Translations under genes and position numbers: made by a program
The notes under the pieces: model-generated
The model's database searches: none
Told to the model about the DNA's origin: nothing
What the model saw: the letters and a program-made list of their open reading frames with translations, nothing else
Shown here: positions 9,257 to 19,871 of the stretch, piece after piece
Position numbering within the stretch: the first letter of the stretch is position 1
Layout: the number at the start of each line of letters is the position of its first letter
DNA from: Vigna angularis
Lineage: Eukaryota; Streptophyta; Magnoliopsida; Fabales; Fabaceae
Reading direction: 5' to 3'
DNA: 64,000 nucleotides
NCBI RefSeq assembly: GCF_016808095.1
Contig: NC_068979.1
Location: 15,171,001 to 15,235,000, forward strand

Positions 9257-10712
9257 GTTGATTGATTGTTTTTGTTTGTTTCATTGTAGTAGTAATAGGG
9301 TTGTGCATAAGTAATCTGAGGATTGAATTGCAGGGAACCAGTGAGGGGCATGAGTAGGAGGCACCTAGGTTAAGCTAGAAAGAAGAAAAAAACTTCCCGA
9401 AAGTGCCGCTGAGCGGCAAACTACCGCTGAGCGGTAGTATCGCAGACTGAGCTTAGGTTGCCCCTTAGCGGAACCCGAGTCCATTAGGGTATTTTTATAC
9501 CCTAAGCTGCGTTTTAGTTTTCTTTTCAGAATCTTCTTTGCACACACACTCCTACATACCTTTTCAAAGGTTCTCCACATTTTTTCCCTCTTCCCTCTTG
9601 AGAAAATCTCCCTTTCACTCACTTTCTCACTAGTTTTCCATCTAAGTTTGGGGTTGGGAGAGAGCATCATTGAAGGGGCTGATTGCTTCATTGTAGTTTA
9701 CTAATGCTTAACAATGTATCTTTTGGTTTTGTGAATTATGTTTGATGTAGGGATGGCCTCTGCATCGGGAAGAAAGAATCAAGACTATAAGATCCAAGAA
9801 GAGGAGGATACAGATGATAGCTCAGATTGATGAGGAGATTGAGATAGCATTTACTGATGAATGCTATCATAATTAGAGCAGAACTTATGCTTTTGTTTGG
9901 TTTAGTGTTTTGTACTTATTTACTTTTGTTTTAGAATAAGGTTGATGTACTCTATTGGAAACTTGGTTTGTTATGATGGTTTGCTATTGACTGTGATTGT
10001 GTGATAAGTAATGCTTGATGATGATTATTGATTGATTGATGTTGAGATAGATGTGCACATAAAGTGCTTATACAGGTGATTCACAAGCTTTGTGAACAAA
10101 TGCAGGATATTATGATTGTGATTGTGAGATTAAGCATGATGTGTATGTCAAATGTGAATGAGCTTATATGTGAGGTTTTGAGCTCCAGAGTTTTTATTGA
10201 TTGAATGCTATTGCTTTGAAAGCATGAATGACTTTGCCCAGGTTTTCTATGATTGAATCAATTGCTTGTTTTGCATCATATGATCAAGGCCGTTTGTTGG
10301 AACCCTTTTTATTGGCCAAATTCATAAAGTAGCTCAGTAAAAGAGAACGCTTTGTGTTCTATCCTTTGAACCCTTAGCCTTGAACATAAATTGAAAACCC
10401 TTGAAAAGCTTTACCTTGAGTTAAGTAGAAAATCTTGTGTGGTATTGTTAAATGTTCAAGTTTGGGGTTGTTGGGAAAACATGAAAAAGCAAAAACAATG
10501 AGCTAAGAGCTAAAAAATAAGAATATGCAAAGAAAAAGAAAAAGAAAAGAAAAGAAAAAGAAGCAAAGCTCAATGCAAATGCAAAGGCAAGTTGGGAAGA
10601 ATAAGAACAATTGTGTTGTTATGATTCTCTTAACTCAAGGATTTTGTGATCCAGAAAAACCAATTTTCTTGTTAGCCCAGCCACATTATAAGCCATTGAA
10701 AAGTCCTTGTGA
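9257..10712 (+). other. E2 non-coding 3' internal region
   Basis: Contains two GC palindromes at about 9403-9438, the ORF2 deletion scar (9753-9830), a 9-bp stem-loop (9843-9868), and the family's long non-coding tail. The tail includes the purine run at about 10525-10565. The sequence is interrupted by E3 after 10717 and resumes at 17970. ORFs here are short and basic or antisense and look fortuitous. Confidence 0.7.
9753..9830 (+). pseudogene. ORF2 deletion scar: N- and C-terminus fused in a 25-codon ORF
   Basis: ATG at 9753 opens MASASGRK, matching the start of ORF2 (MASSSGKR in E7). It closes with EEEDTDDSSD and a stop at 9828-9830, matching the acidic C-terminus. About 1.15 kb of ORF2 is missing between them. 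The post-stop stem-loop follows at 9843. E2 therefore descends from an ORF2-bearing element by internal deletion that kept the frame. Confidence 0.8.
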
Positions 10713-10717
10713 TGATG
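10713..10717. repeat. Target site duplication of E3, left copy (tgatg)
   Basis: TGATG at 10713-10717 is repeated at 17965-17969. Joining the flanks gives the continuous E2 sequence seen uninterrupted at about 36240-36270. Confidence 0.9.
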
Positions 10718-12702
10718 TGTTGAGAGGGTCGCACCTCACACAAAAAGTTGATTGCAAAATTAATGCAGTATAAACTAAGAAGTGACTCCTAGGTCGTCTC
10801 TCAAGGACCAATGTGGTTCGAGTCTTCAGTTAAACACGTAGAGGGGGGGGATTTTGAAAGATTTTTGTGAATGCAACTGAACTTAAATAAGACACTAATG
10901 CAAACGGAAATGTAAAAAACGGTCTCAATTACAAAATTAAAGCGGTTGGTCAGTAAAGCTAACATTACTTTTAAATTAAAGGAGTGAAAATTAACCAATT
11001 TAAAGGAGTGAAAATTAACTTTGTGATGATTAACATTGAAAGGAGAATATGGTAATCAAGCAAAGATCACTTAAAAATTAGCAAGCATTCAAACCTAAGT
11101 GTATGCAATATGAAAATTGTAACAAAAAAAACTTGAGAATAGAATCAAAGCATTTAAATTAATTTAAAAGAAAACCCTTGGAGCATCTCTCTTGAACGTG
11201 GCAGCAGCTAAATAAATCAGTTTTCTCCTCTATGCTTCCAACACGTAGCAGGCCGTGACACTTGTGTGTTTGCTTCAATAAAATCAAATGCATTTTGCCT
11301 AAAAGGAATTAAATGTGCTTCTCCCAACCAAGTGTTCCTTGTCCGTGACAGCTGCTGGACCCTCATGTGCTTCTAATAAATCAATGTACTCTCACTACCC
11401 ACTCCCATCAAATCAACGAACTCTTTCTTCCAGCAAAGATAATGAAAATTAAATGTGCTTCCAGCTCACATTCTAGTGCACACCGCTTCTGCATCTGCTC
11501 CTTCTATTCTCCAAAAACAATTCAATAAAACTCTTTTCTCAAATACTATCACCGTACATCTACTACTACTGCCCTCCAAATGCCAGAATTGATGTGACCA
11601 TTCCTCACTCCTCATCATTCCAATCTTCACCCGTGGCCATGTTAATGTGTACTGCACTCATTCTTCATTTGTGCTTCTAGAAAGAAAATAAAGGAGCATG
11701 TGCCTCTGTTGCCAACGTGTTTTCAAACCCAGAAAATTCCAAAACAAAAACAAAACTACTCTTCCACATATTTTTTGTCCAAGCCAACACAACCGCGTAA
11801 AAAACCACGCTTCCCAAAACGCATATTATGATTGTTTTATGCTTCCCAAATCGAAAAACCTAAGGTCAGAGTTAGCGTCAAAGTACTCCCACCATCCCCT
11901 CTCAATCACCGTATGAATCTTCTACATGTTGTTGAAATACTCAAAACCAAGAGCTTCGTCCAGCTGCTCCAATGCTTCATCGTGCACTGTAATCCTTGCT
12001 CCAGCTCCCTCTCGGTGGCTTCCACTTTTCACCGTTCATTCACCAAGTTGAATGTGGCTTCTCCCTGCCGTGACAGCATCAAGCAGCGCATAAAAACCGT
12101 GAATGCACCAAGCTTAAATCAAAGCTAGCTTTCATAATAAAAATTAAACAGGGGTTGCTCATGAATCCAGCGCTTGCAAAAAGGAAATGGAAAAATTCAA
12201 ATCAAAAAACTAAAAAAAAAACTTAGAACCAAAACCGAGAGTGTAAAAAGTGCCAAAATGTGTGGCGGCTGGGCACCTCTCTAAGGACGTGTGTCCTCCC
12301 TTTAATAGGGATGGGGTCCACACAATAAAACCCTAGGTCCAAGTCACTAACTTCTAATTTTTGGGTCTAATCTAATTTACCAAAAATTGACCCAAAATAT
12401 AAGAGTTGATACAGAAATTCTAAATTACTGAATTACAATTTAATTAATTCTAAAATGTCTGTATGGAGAGTCTTGGATTTATTTAGCATTCTTCCTGATG
12501 TCCTAAAATGTATTTCCGAAATTTTCCTGCACTTCAAAAATGCACTTAATCAGCTCAGAAAACCCAAATTAGCACAATTACAAATTTCTGACCAAATTAA
12601 GCAGAATTCGGAAAACGGGGAAATAACAAACAATTAAACACAATTCCCTGGTTTATTTAAGTGCAATAAACTAAATATAATTCAAGAAATAACGACTCAT
12701 CA
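10718..12702 (-). repeat. E3 3' LTR (1985 bp)
   Basis: Matches 15949-17964 nearly base for base, including a run of eight G at about 10843-10850 and the A-rich 3' quarter. ORFs of 60-98 codons occur in both LTR copies but have no recognisable similarity and are probably fortuitous. Confidence 0.9.
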
Positions 12703-14149
12703 AAATAGACCACACTTAGTCTTTTGCACTCCTGGGCAAAACCAAGACGAAAACCAGGGAACTACTCAAACATCAGGGGGCTGACACAGACTCGACAGAC
12801 AGACAACAAAGACTCAACAAGGACAGAAACAAAATTACACAGTTCTCAAGAAATCTAGACCAAGAAAGGAAGTAGACAATTCCAACACAAAATGAATCAG
12901 AGAAAGCAGATACTCATGAGATCATCCAAGCAATTCAAGACATGACAAAATGATCAATCAGCTCAAGAGGTGAATCAAAAGCAACAGAACCTCACATATG
13001 CACTATCACTGTATCTCTCAAGTGTATAAGGTAAAGAATTTCAACTCAATGCACTCAAGAAAGCAAACAACAATAGACTTGGCAAGCCTCTAATATCAAC
13101 ACTCAAAACATATGCATGTTCAAATCAAAAGGTTTTTTCATGGTTGTAAAGGGGCCAAGGACAAGGAAGGATATATCTGGATAAGAAGCTACAAACCATA
13201 AGGAACAAAGGAGCAATGGGGAACAAGTGTAAACACAATCAAATACACCCAAAACCTCTAATTCAATCCTCTTCTTGACTCCATTATTCACAATTTTTTT
13301 TTTCATTCATTTTTTTTTCATCATGTCTCTTTTCTTTTCTTTCTTTTCAAAACAAAACTGTAAAAGACAAGATACACATATATTTACCAAAACAAAACAA
13401 GAAGAGGAACCAACTAGCCAACTCATCAGAAACCCCCAAGAGACCACACTTGTTCCCAAAACACTTCCAAAGCTCCAAAATTCCCTAAGGTTAAGGTAAT
13501 CATGGTTTTTCACTTAGGGCTAGTGTATGAGCATTCAAAACAAAGAAATGGGGGAAAGTATAGGCTCAAAAAGGGTTTTCAAAGGATTATAACAAGGTAA
13601 GCTTATTTGGCTGGAGAGGCTCAAGAACAAAACTGCCTTTATCACTTCCAAACATGCATATCAATCAAGAATTATCAACAAGAGTCAAGCCAAGGCATAT
13701 GCGCAAGCAATCAGGAGACATATCACACACAAGAAAGAACATAAAGTGGCTCAAATCTCACACAGGGAAATTGTCACAATCAATTCAACCTCTCAAACAT
13801 CATAATCATCTTCCCAAGCAAAGAAAAGCATGGGATTTCAAACCAATAAGTATCAATCAAGTGAAGTGAAAGACAAGTCTACAACTTAAACAAAATCCAG
13901 AAATTATGAGAAACATGCAAAACTGTACACAAGACACAACAAAAATAACCTAGAAAAGAAAAAATTTAACCAAGAAAACAAAAACTAACGAAGAAAAATA
14001 AAAATCTCCCCCAATAGACCACACTTAAACTACACAGTGTCCTCAATGTGTCATAAGCATAAGATCAGAAATCATAACAGTCAAGAAATCATGGACAAGT
14101 GCAATAAAAGTAGGGAAAGGGGGAGAAGAGAGAAAGAAAACTCCCCTGA
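12703..14149 (-). other. E3 non-coding 3' internal region
   Basis: On the minus strand this lies between the gag stop and the 3' LTR. It is A/C-rich with no supported ORF. The motif ATAGACCACACTTA occurs twice (about 12705-12718 and 14016-14029): once right at the LTR edge, where the polypurine tract should be, and once just after gag. The duplication suggests that the 3' tail carries a repeated priming-type sequence. Confidence 0.6.
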
Positions 14150-15766
14150 TCATGGTGGCAGTTGCCAATTTTGGACTTTCAGGGAGATGTCTTCCACCAC
14201 AGGATCCAGCCAGGAAGTTTTGAGGAAAACTTGCTTCATCCTCCATATTTGATCAAGCAGGGAAATGTCTTCCACAGCTGGATCTAAGAAGAAGTGATTG
14301 TTGATGAGCGGGTTCAGCTGGTGCCTATTGATGTTGAAATTAGTGTGTATGTAAGCACCTTTTCCTTCCACTGTGGGTGCATGTTGGTCAAATTCATGTG
14401 TACCTCCTGCAACATGGTTAGTGCAATGTGGCTCCCAAGAAATGACATGCAGAGGTACAACACCTAATCCTAATTTATCAATCTGAACTTCAAATATACT
14501 CTCAGAACATGAATCACCTTCAAATTTAGAAACAATATCAACAACATGCTCAGATTCATGTTCAATGCATAGATAAGAAGTATTCAGATAGGATGACAAA
14601 AGTTGTTTCTCATCATGCAAAGAGTGGAAATGAAAAGCATGCTCATCAACAATATAATCATCAACATACCCCTCAACAACATAATCATCAACATAATCAA
14701 ATTGAGGTATGTTTACCTCCACTTCCCTGAAGATTGGAAGAGTGGTGGAAGATGATGATGGTCTACCTTTCTCAAAAATGTTGCTCATATCTGCCTGGTC
14801 CTCAAAATCTTTATCAGTCTCCTTAGGTGCAAGGGTAGGGACATAGGATGATGGGAAAGTAGATGGCATAGTAGTAAGCTCATGATTCTTCTCCCCATCT
14901 TCTATGTTGATGCCACTATCATCATCATCTGGAATCTGAACAGTCTGAAATGGTAACTCTAAATCTTGAGACTGTTCCTCAGTGAGTTGAGTGGCCATCT
15001 GCCCTATCTGATCAGTCATACTCTGAATGACAGCTCCTATTTCTTGCTGGAACTGCATGTTCTCTTGCTGGAACTGAAAGTTCTGCATGGTCATCTGCTC
15101 CAACAACTCCTTCAATGTAGGCTTAGAAGTAGAAGGCTGAGGAGCTATTTCGGCAGGAGCATTATACTGCTGACTCTCGTATTGCTGGACTGGTGGAGGC
15201 ATAAAAGTACTCTGGAATGGTGGTTCTTGATATTGATGCTGTGGAGCATTATACCATCCCAAGGTAGGGTCATTCCATCCAAGACCGTTGCTGTAAGCAT
15301 ATTGCACAGGGGAAAATTTGCTCAGAAACTGATGCTCAAGATATCCCCAATCGGTAACGGATCTCAGAGGAAGAGAGTCTTTCCAATCCTTAGCTGCTCC
15401 TTGTAATGAATGCGGAAATGCGCTCAAGAAAATGTGATCAAGAGGGACATCTGGAGGCTTCATTGAAGAGCACATGATGTGGAACTCCTCCAAATGTCTA
15501 TGTGGGCATTCTCCTGCAAAACCATGAAACTTAGGGAGCAAATATGTCAGTCCAGTGCTTAGAACGCAATAAAAATCATCCTTTGTAGGTGGAACCGGCT
15601 CACAAAGAGAGCTCTCAGAAGTTTGAGGATGAGCCATATTGTTCTCAGCATAAAAATCAGCAGAATAAACATGAGGACTGTACTCAGAGTTAGATGCAGA
15701 AGGAGAATCATACTCAGAGGCACTCACAGAATAAGCACCATTCACATAACCAAAATAGGTAGACAT
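14150..15766 (-). CDS. E3 gag-like protein (538 aa)
   Basis: An uninterrupted ORF starting MSTYFGYVNG, about 160 bp from the primer site. Residues of about 75-165 look like a Ty3/gypsy Retrotrans_gag domain: LPKFHGFAGECPHRHLEEFH, CSSMKP, LSAFPHSLQGAAKDW and EHQFLSKFSP, the classical sequence around the FF/KF motif. A Pro/Gln-rich stretch follows. A coiled Gln/Met-rich segment (about 220-265) comes next, then a long acidic C-terminal region with two copies of LDP(A/V)VEDISL near the end. No zinc knuckle and no protease are visible. The ORF is intact, so it may encode a capsid-like protein. A polyprotein tail fused to gag by deletion is an alternative for the last part. Confidence 0.75.
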   Translation of the reverse strand: MSTYFGYVNGAYSVSASEYDSPSASNSEYSPHVYSADFYAENNMAHPQTSESSLCEPVPPTKDDFYCVLSTGLTYLLPKFHGFAGECPHRHLEEFHIMCSSMKPPDVPLDHIFLSAFPHSLQGAAKDWKDSLPLRSVTDWGYLEHQFLSKFSPVQYAYSNGLGWNDPTLGWYNAPQHQYQEPPFQSTFMPPPVQQYESQQYNAPAEIAPQPSTSKPTLKELLEQMTMQNFQFQQENMQFQQEIGAVIQSMTDQIGQMATQLTEEQSQDLELPFQTVQIPDDDDSGINIEDGEKNHELTTMPSTFPSSYVPTLAPKETDKDFEDQADMSNIFEKGRPSSSSTTLPIFREVEVNIPQFDYVDDYVVEGYVDDYIVDEHAFHFHSLHDEKQLLSSYLNTSYLCIEHESEHVVDIVSKFEGDSCSESIFEVQIDKLGLGVVPLHVISWEPHCTNHVAGGTHEFDQHAPTVEGKGAYIHTNFNINRHQLNPLINNHFFLDPAVEDISLLDQIWRMKQVFLKTSWLDPVVEDISLKVQNWQLPP

Positions 15767-15926
15767 GGAAAAAGAAAAATACTAAAAATTACGAAACAAA
15801 TAAAACACAACACATTTATACATGCAACACGCACACACAAAACAGAACATCACATCACGTCACATCACAACACAAGACAAAACACAACACACACAAACAC
15901 AACAAAAACCTAAGACCGAACCATTG
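15767..15926 (-). other. E3 leader
   Basis: Short A/C-rich untranslated leader between primer site and gag start on the minus strand, with repeated CACATCACA-type words. Confidence 0.6.
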
Positions 15927-15945
15927 GTCCCCGGCAGCGGCGCCA
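15927..15945 (-). promoter_or_regulatory. E3 primer-binding site (tRNA-Asp type)
   Basis: In window orientation GTCCCCGGCAGCGGCGCCA, so the minus strand reads TGGCGCCGCTGCCGGGGAC, three bases from the LTR. It carries the same single mismatch to tRNA-Asp as E2. Confidence 0.85.
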
Positions 15946-15948
15946 TTT

Positions 15949-17964
15949 TGTTGAGAGGGTCGCACCTCACACAAAAAGTTGACTGCAAAATTAATGCAGT
16001 ATAAACTAGGAAGTGACTCCTAGGTCGTCTCTCAAGGACCAATGTGGTTCGAGTCTTCGGTTAAACCCGTAGAGGGGGGGGGGGATTTTGAAAGATTTTT
16101 GTGAATGCAACTGAACTTAAATAAGACACTAATGCAAACGGAAATGTAAAAAACGGTCTCAATTACAAAATTAAAGCGGTTGGTCACTAAAGCTAACATT
16201 ACTTTTAAATTAAAGGAGTGAAAATTAACCAATTTAAAGGAGTGAAAATTAACTTTGTGATGATTAACATTGAAAGGAGAATATGGTAATCAAGCAAAGA
16301 TCACTTCAAAATTAGTAAGCATTCAAACCTAAGTGTATGCAATATGAAAATTGTAACAAAAAAAACTTGAGAATGGAATCAAAGCATTTAAATTAATTTA
16401 AAAGAAAACCCTTGGAGCATCTCTCTTGAACGTGGCAGCAGCTAAATAAATCAGTTTTCTCCTCTATGCTTCCAACACGTAGCAGGCCGTGACACTTGTG
16501 TGTTTGCTTCAATAAAATCAAATGCATTTTGCCTAAAAGGAATTAAATGTGCTTCTCCCAACCAAGTGTTCCTTGTCCGTGACAGCTGCTGGACCCTCAT
16601 GTGCTTCTAATAAATCAATGTACTCTCACTACCCACTCCCATCAAATCAACGAGCTCTTTCTTCCAGCAAAGATAATGAAAATTAAATGTGCTTCCAGCT
16701 CACATTCTAGTGCACACCGCTTCTGCATCTGCTCCTTCTATTCTCCAAAAACAATTCAATAAAACTCTTTTCTCAAATACTATCACCGTACATCTACTAC
16801 TACTGCCCTCCAAATGCCAGAATTGATGTGACCATTCCTCACTCCTCATCATTCCAATCTTCATTCGTGGCCATGTTAATGTGTACTGCACTCATTCTTC
16901 ATTTGTGCTTCTAGAAAGAAAATAAAGGAGCATGTGCCTCTGTTGCCAACGTGTTTTCAAACCCAGAAAATTCCAAAACAAAAACAAAACTACTCTTCTA
17001 CATATTTTTTGTCCGAGCCAACACAACCGCGTAAAAAACCACGCTTCCCAAAACGCATATTATGATTGTTTTATGCTTCCCAAATCCAAAAACCTAAGGT
17101 CAGAGTCAGCGTCAAAGTACTCCCACCATCCCCTCTCAATCACCGTATGAATCTTCTACATGCTGTTGAAATACTCAAAACCAAGAGCTTCGTCCAGCTG
17201 CTCCAATGCTTCATCGTGCACTGTAATCCTTGCTCCAGCTCCCTCTCGGTGGCTTCCACTTTTCACCGTTCATTCACCAAGTTGAATGTGGCTTCTCCCT
17301 ACCGTGACAGCATCAAGCAGCGCATAAAAACCGTGAATGCACCAAGCTTAAATCAAAGCTAGCTTTCATAATAAAAATTAAACAGGGGTTACTCATGAAT
17401 CCAGCGCTTGCAAAAAGGAAATGGAAAAATTCAAAGTGTGCTTTTCATTCATGCTGAAAACGTTCAAAACCCCAAAAAAAAAACTTAGAACCAAAACCGA
17501 GAGTGTAAAAAGTGCCAAAATGTGTGGCGGTTGGGCACCTCTCTAAGGACGTGTGTCCTCCCTTTAATAGGGATGAGGTCCACACAATAAAACCCTAGGT
17601 CCAAGTCACTAACTTCTAATTTTTGGGTCTAATCTAATTTACCAAAAATTGACCCAAAATATAAGAGTTGATACAGAAATTCTAAATTACTGAATTACAA
17701 TTTAATTAATTCTAAAATGTCTGTATGGAGAGTCTTGGATTTATTTGGCATTCTTCCTGATGTCCCAAAATGTATTTCCGAAATTTTCCTGCACTTCAAA
17801 AATGCACTTAATCAGCTCAGAAAACCCAAATTAGCACAATTACAAATTTCCGACCAAATTAAGAAGAATTCGAAAAATGGGGAAATAACAAACAATTAAA
17901 CACAATTCCCTGGTTTATTTAAGTGCAATAAAGTAAATATAATTCAAGAAATAACGACTCATCA
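15949..17964 (-). repeat. E3 5' LTR (2016 bp)
   Basis: Pairs with 10718-12702. It differs by scattered substitutions, a longer G run (about 16073-16083), and a local replacement near 17435-17475. Confidence 0.9.
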
Positions 17965-17969
17965 TGATG

Positions 17970-18361
17970 CATGCTTGTGAATGTTTTTGATTGTGGTAAA
18001 ATGAAAGGCAAAGTTGATTCAGGTGACATTGTGATAGTAGAGTGAATGAGTGATTACCTCTTATACACTTGTGTGTGAGTGAAACACTTTACCTAGTGAG
18101 GAAATATTCCATAAGCACATGAACATCCATGCTTAATTGATTGATCATTCATGAAAAATAGCATTTGTTGGAATTTAAATGATTTTGTGAACACTAAAGC
18201 ATGTGCACATCTTGATTGAACTCTTGGTCATAATGTTGATTGAAGTTTTTACTTATCTTGAAAAAGAGAATTTTGAATGAGTGAATCATCATAAGAATTG
18301 GTTGAAGATTGAGTTAAATCTTGTTTGCTTGAGGACAAGCAAAGTTCTAAGTTTGGGGTTG
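17970..18361 (+). other. E2 3' internal tail (resumed after E3)
   Basis: Continues the family V tail cut at 10717. It ends in TTTGGGGTTG (polypurine tract) directly before the 3' LTR. Non-coding. Confidence 0.85.
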
Positions 18362-19662
18362 TGATAACAGTTGAAAAACTGTTATTTTCATGCTTAAAAT
18401 TGATACTAAAAGCAACCTTTATCCTTAGAAACTAGCTTTAAATCATGCTTTTATTCATATTTTCAGAAATAAGAGAGCTGGACAGGTTTATGCTTGATTT
18501 CAGTGTTTTTGTGCAGGTTTTAGGGTGAATTTAGTGAAAGAAGTGAAGAAGGAGAGAGATGAAATCAGAAAAGACACCAAAAAGTGCAAAAAGGAGAAGC
18601 CGCAAGTACGCTCAACGGCAGTTTACCGCTGAGCGACACTCAGGAGCTCACGGGAGGACCGCTGAGGGGCAAAATGGCCGCTGAGGGGAAGAACCGAGCT
18701 GACGCACTTACCGCTGAGCGGTAGTTTAGCGCTGAGCGGCACTATTTTTGGGCTTGGGCCTAATTTTATGTAATTTACAAATAATATATAAGCTTTAGGG
18801 TTTCCTAGGGTTAGTATCTTTGGCTGGGACGAAGCAAATACTCTCTCTTCCACCCCTTTGAAGGAGGATCTTGGATGCTCAGGCTACCTCTTCACCTTTC
18901 TAGGGTTTTATCTTTCATTCTTTCATTATTGTTCATCTAGGTTCACCATGAATATGGTGAACTAAACCTTGTATGTTTGTTGGGGAATCAATGTAATCTT
19001 TTGAAGCTCTCATATATGGAATTTATGCTTGCATCTTAATCTAAGACTTATGCTTTCTTTCATCATTAGTTAGGGTTTTTCCTCTTTGCTCAAAGCTTGC
19101 TTTGTTTAACTCATTCAATGCATGATTATTGGTTTTGTGGATACGGAAACGTACGGGGAAGTCTAGATCTGGGGAATTTCTCCCAATAGGTATATTGGTT
19201 GCCTTAAGCTCCTGTGCTAAATAAACTAATTATTAGGGATGCTAGGAATCGTATGAACTCGTAATTAGGGAGAAGCCTTCTTTGAAAGGTAATTTAGAGA
19301 GTGGCATTAACAATGATGAATTGAATGTTGAATTCCTAAAATATATGAGAGTGGATAAGATGAAATTGACCCCCAACAACATACTCATTCATTTATTCCA
19401 TTGAAAGTGTTTGTATTTTGCTTTAGCCATTGATCACCCTCATGCATACATGTTTATTTTCGTCGTTTGCATATAAAATCCAATTATTTCGTTCTTAAGT
19501 CTTAGCTAATCAACGAATCACATAACTAAACTAGGCTGTGAGTCCTTTGGGAGAACGATACTTGGTCTTACCGAGTTATTACTTGAAACGATTCGGTCAT
19601 ACTTGCCGATTCTAAAACAAGTTTGTGACATCACATTTTGGTGTTCATAAATTTGTCCATCA
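18362..19662 (+). repeat. E2 3' LTR (1301 bp)
   Basis: Partner of 5814-7113, ending TTTGTCCATCA. The target duplication CAACT follows at 19663-19667. Several palindrome copies are mutated (CGCTCAACGG, GCGCTGAGCGG) relative to the 5' LTR. Confidence 0.93.
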
Positions 19663-19667
19663 CAACT

Positions 19668-19871
19668 CCTCAGCTGTTTCCTGTGCACTGTTTTGATTCT
19701 TCTAAGACATGGAGATTCTATCTCTATCATCTCCTTCTCTTTGAAGCCTTTCACAACCCACAACTTGTTTTTGATTCTCACAGGTGCACCAAGTTGGGGT
19801 CTTCCTTTCTCCTAGTCATCAGGAATTTCTCCTCCTCTTCCCAACTTTTCTTCCTTTTGCACCTGAAACAA
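19668..19871 (-). pseudogene. Relic of the E1 polyprotein C-terminal tail
   Basis: On the minus strand, after the protease stop, the residues RIKNKLWVVKGFKEKEMIEI and then RRIKTVHRKQLR are readable up to the E2 insertion site. Across E2 the frame continues a few residues at 5800-5780 before a stop, and then module 1. This is a spacer left after pol was deleted; no catalytic motif is present. Confidence 0.5.

Larger units (their letters stand above)
10718..17964 (-). mobile_element. E3: gag-only LTR element with 2-kb LTRs, nested in E2
   Basis: LTRs 10718-12702 (3') and 15949-17964 (5') start TGTTGAGAGGG and end GACTCATCA. The insertion is flanked by TGATG. The primer site, on the minus strand at 15927-15945, is again of tRNA-Asp type. 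The internal region is only 3.2 kb and encodes one gag-like protein on the minus strand; pol is entirely missing. The LTRs are highly similar by eye but have indels (for example a different stretch around 17435-17475). This is a non-autonomous, TR-GAG-like element, unrelated in LTR sequence to family V. Confidence 0.88.
5814..19662 (+). mobile_element. E2: family V non-autonomous LTR element, complete ends, hosting E3
   Basis: LTRs are 5814-7113 and 18362-19662, flanked by CAACT. By eye they differ at roughly 15-20 positions (about 98.7% identical). The primer site is at 7120-7138. The inside holds a decayed gag (7463-8983), the structured cassette, a deletion scar of ORF2 (9753-9830) and a 3' tail split by E3 at 10717/17970. 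No protease, RT or integrase is present. E2 lies in opposite orientation inside E1, splitting E1's polyprotein tail. Confidence 0.92.

Noticed and set aside
11832..12128. 98-codon ORF in the E3 LTR (also 17066-17362)
   Set aside because: Present in both LTRs because they are duplicates; no family resemblance and sense relative to neither gag nor the LTR orientation.
14966..15406. Plus-strand ORF of 146 codons
   Set aside because: Antisense to the well-supported E3 gag.
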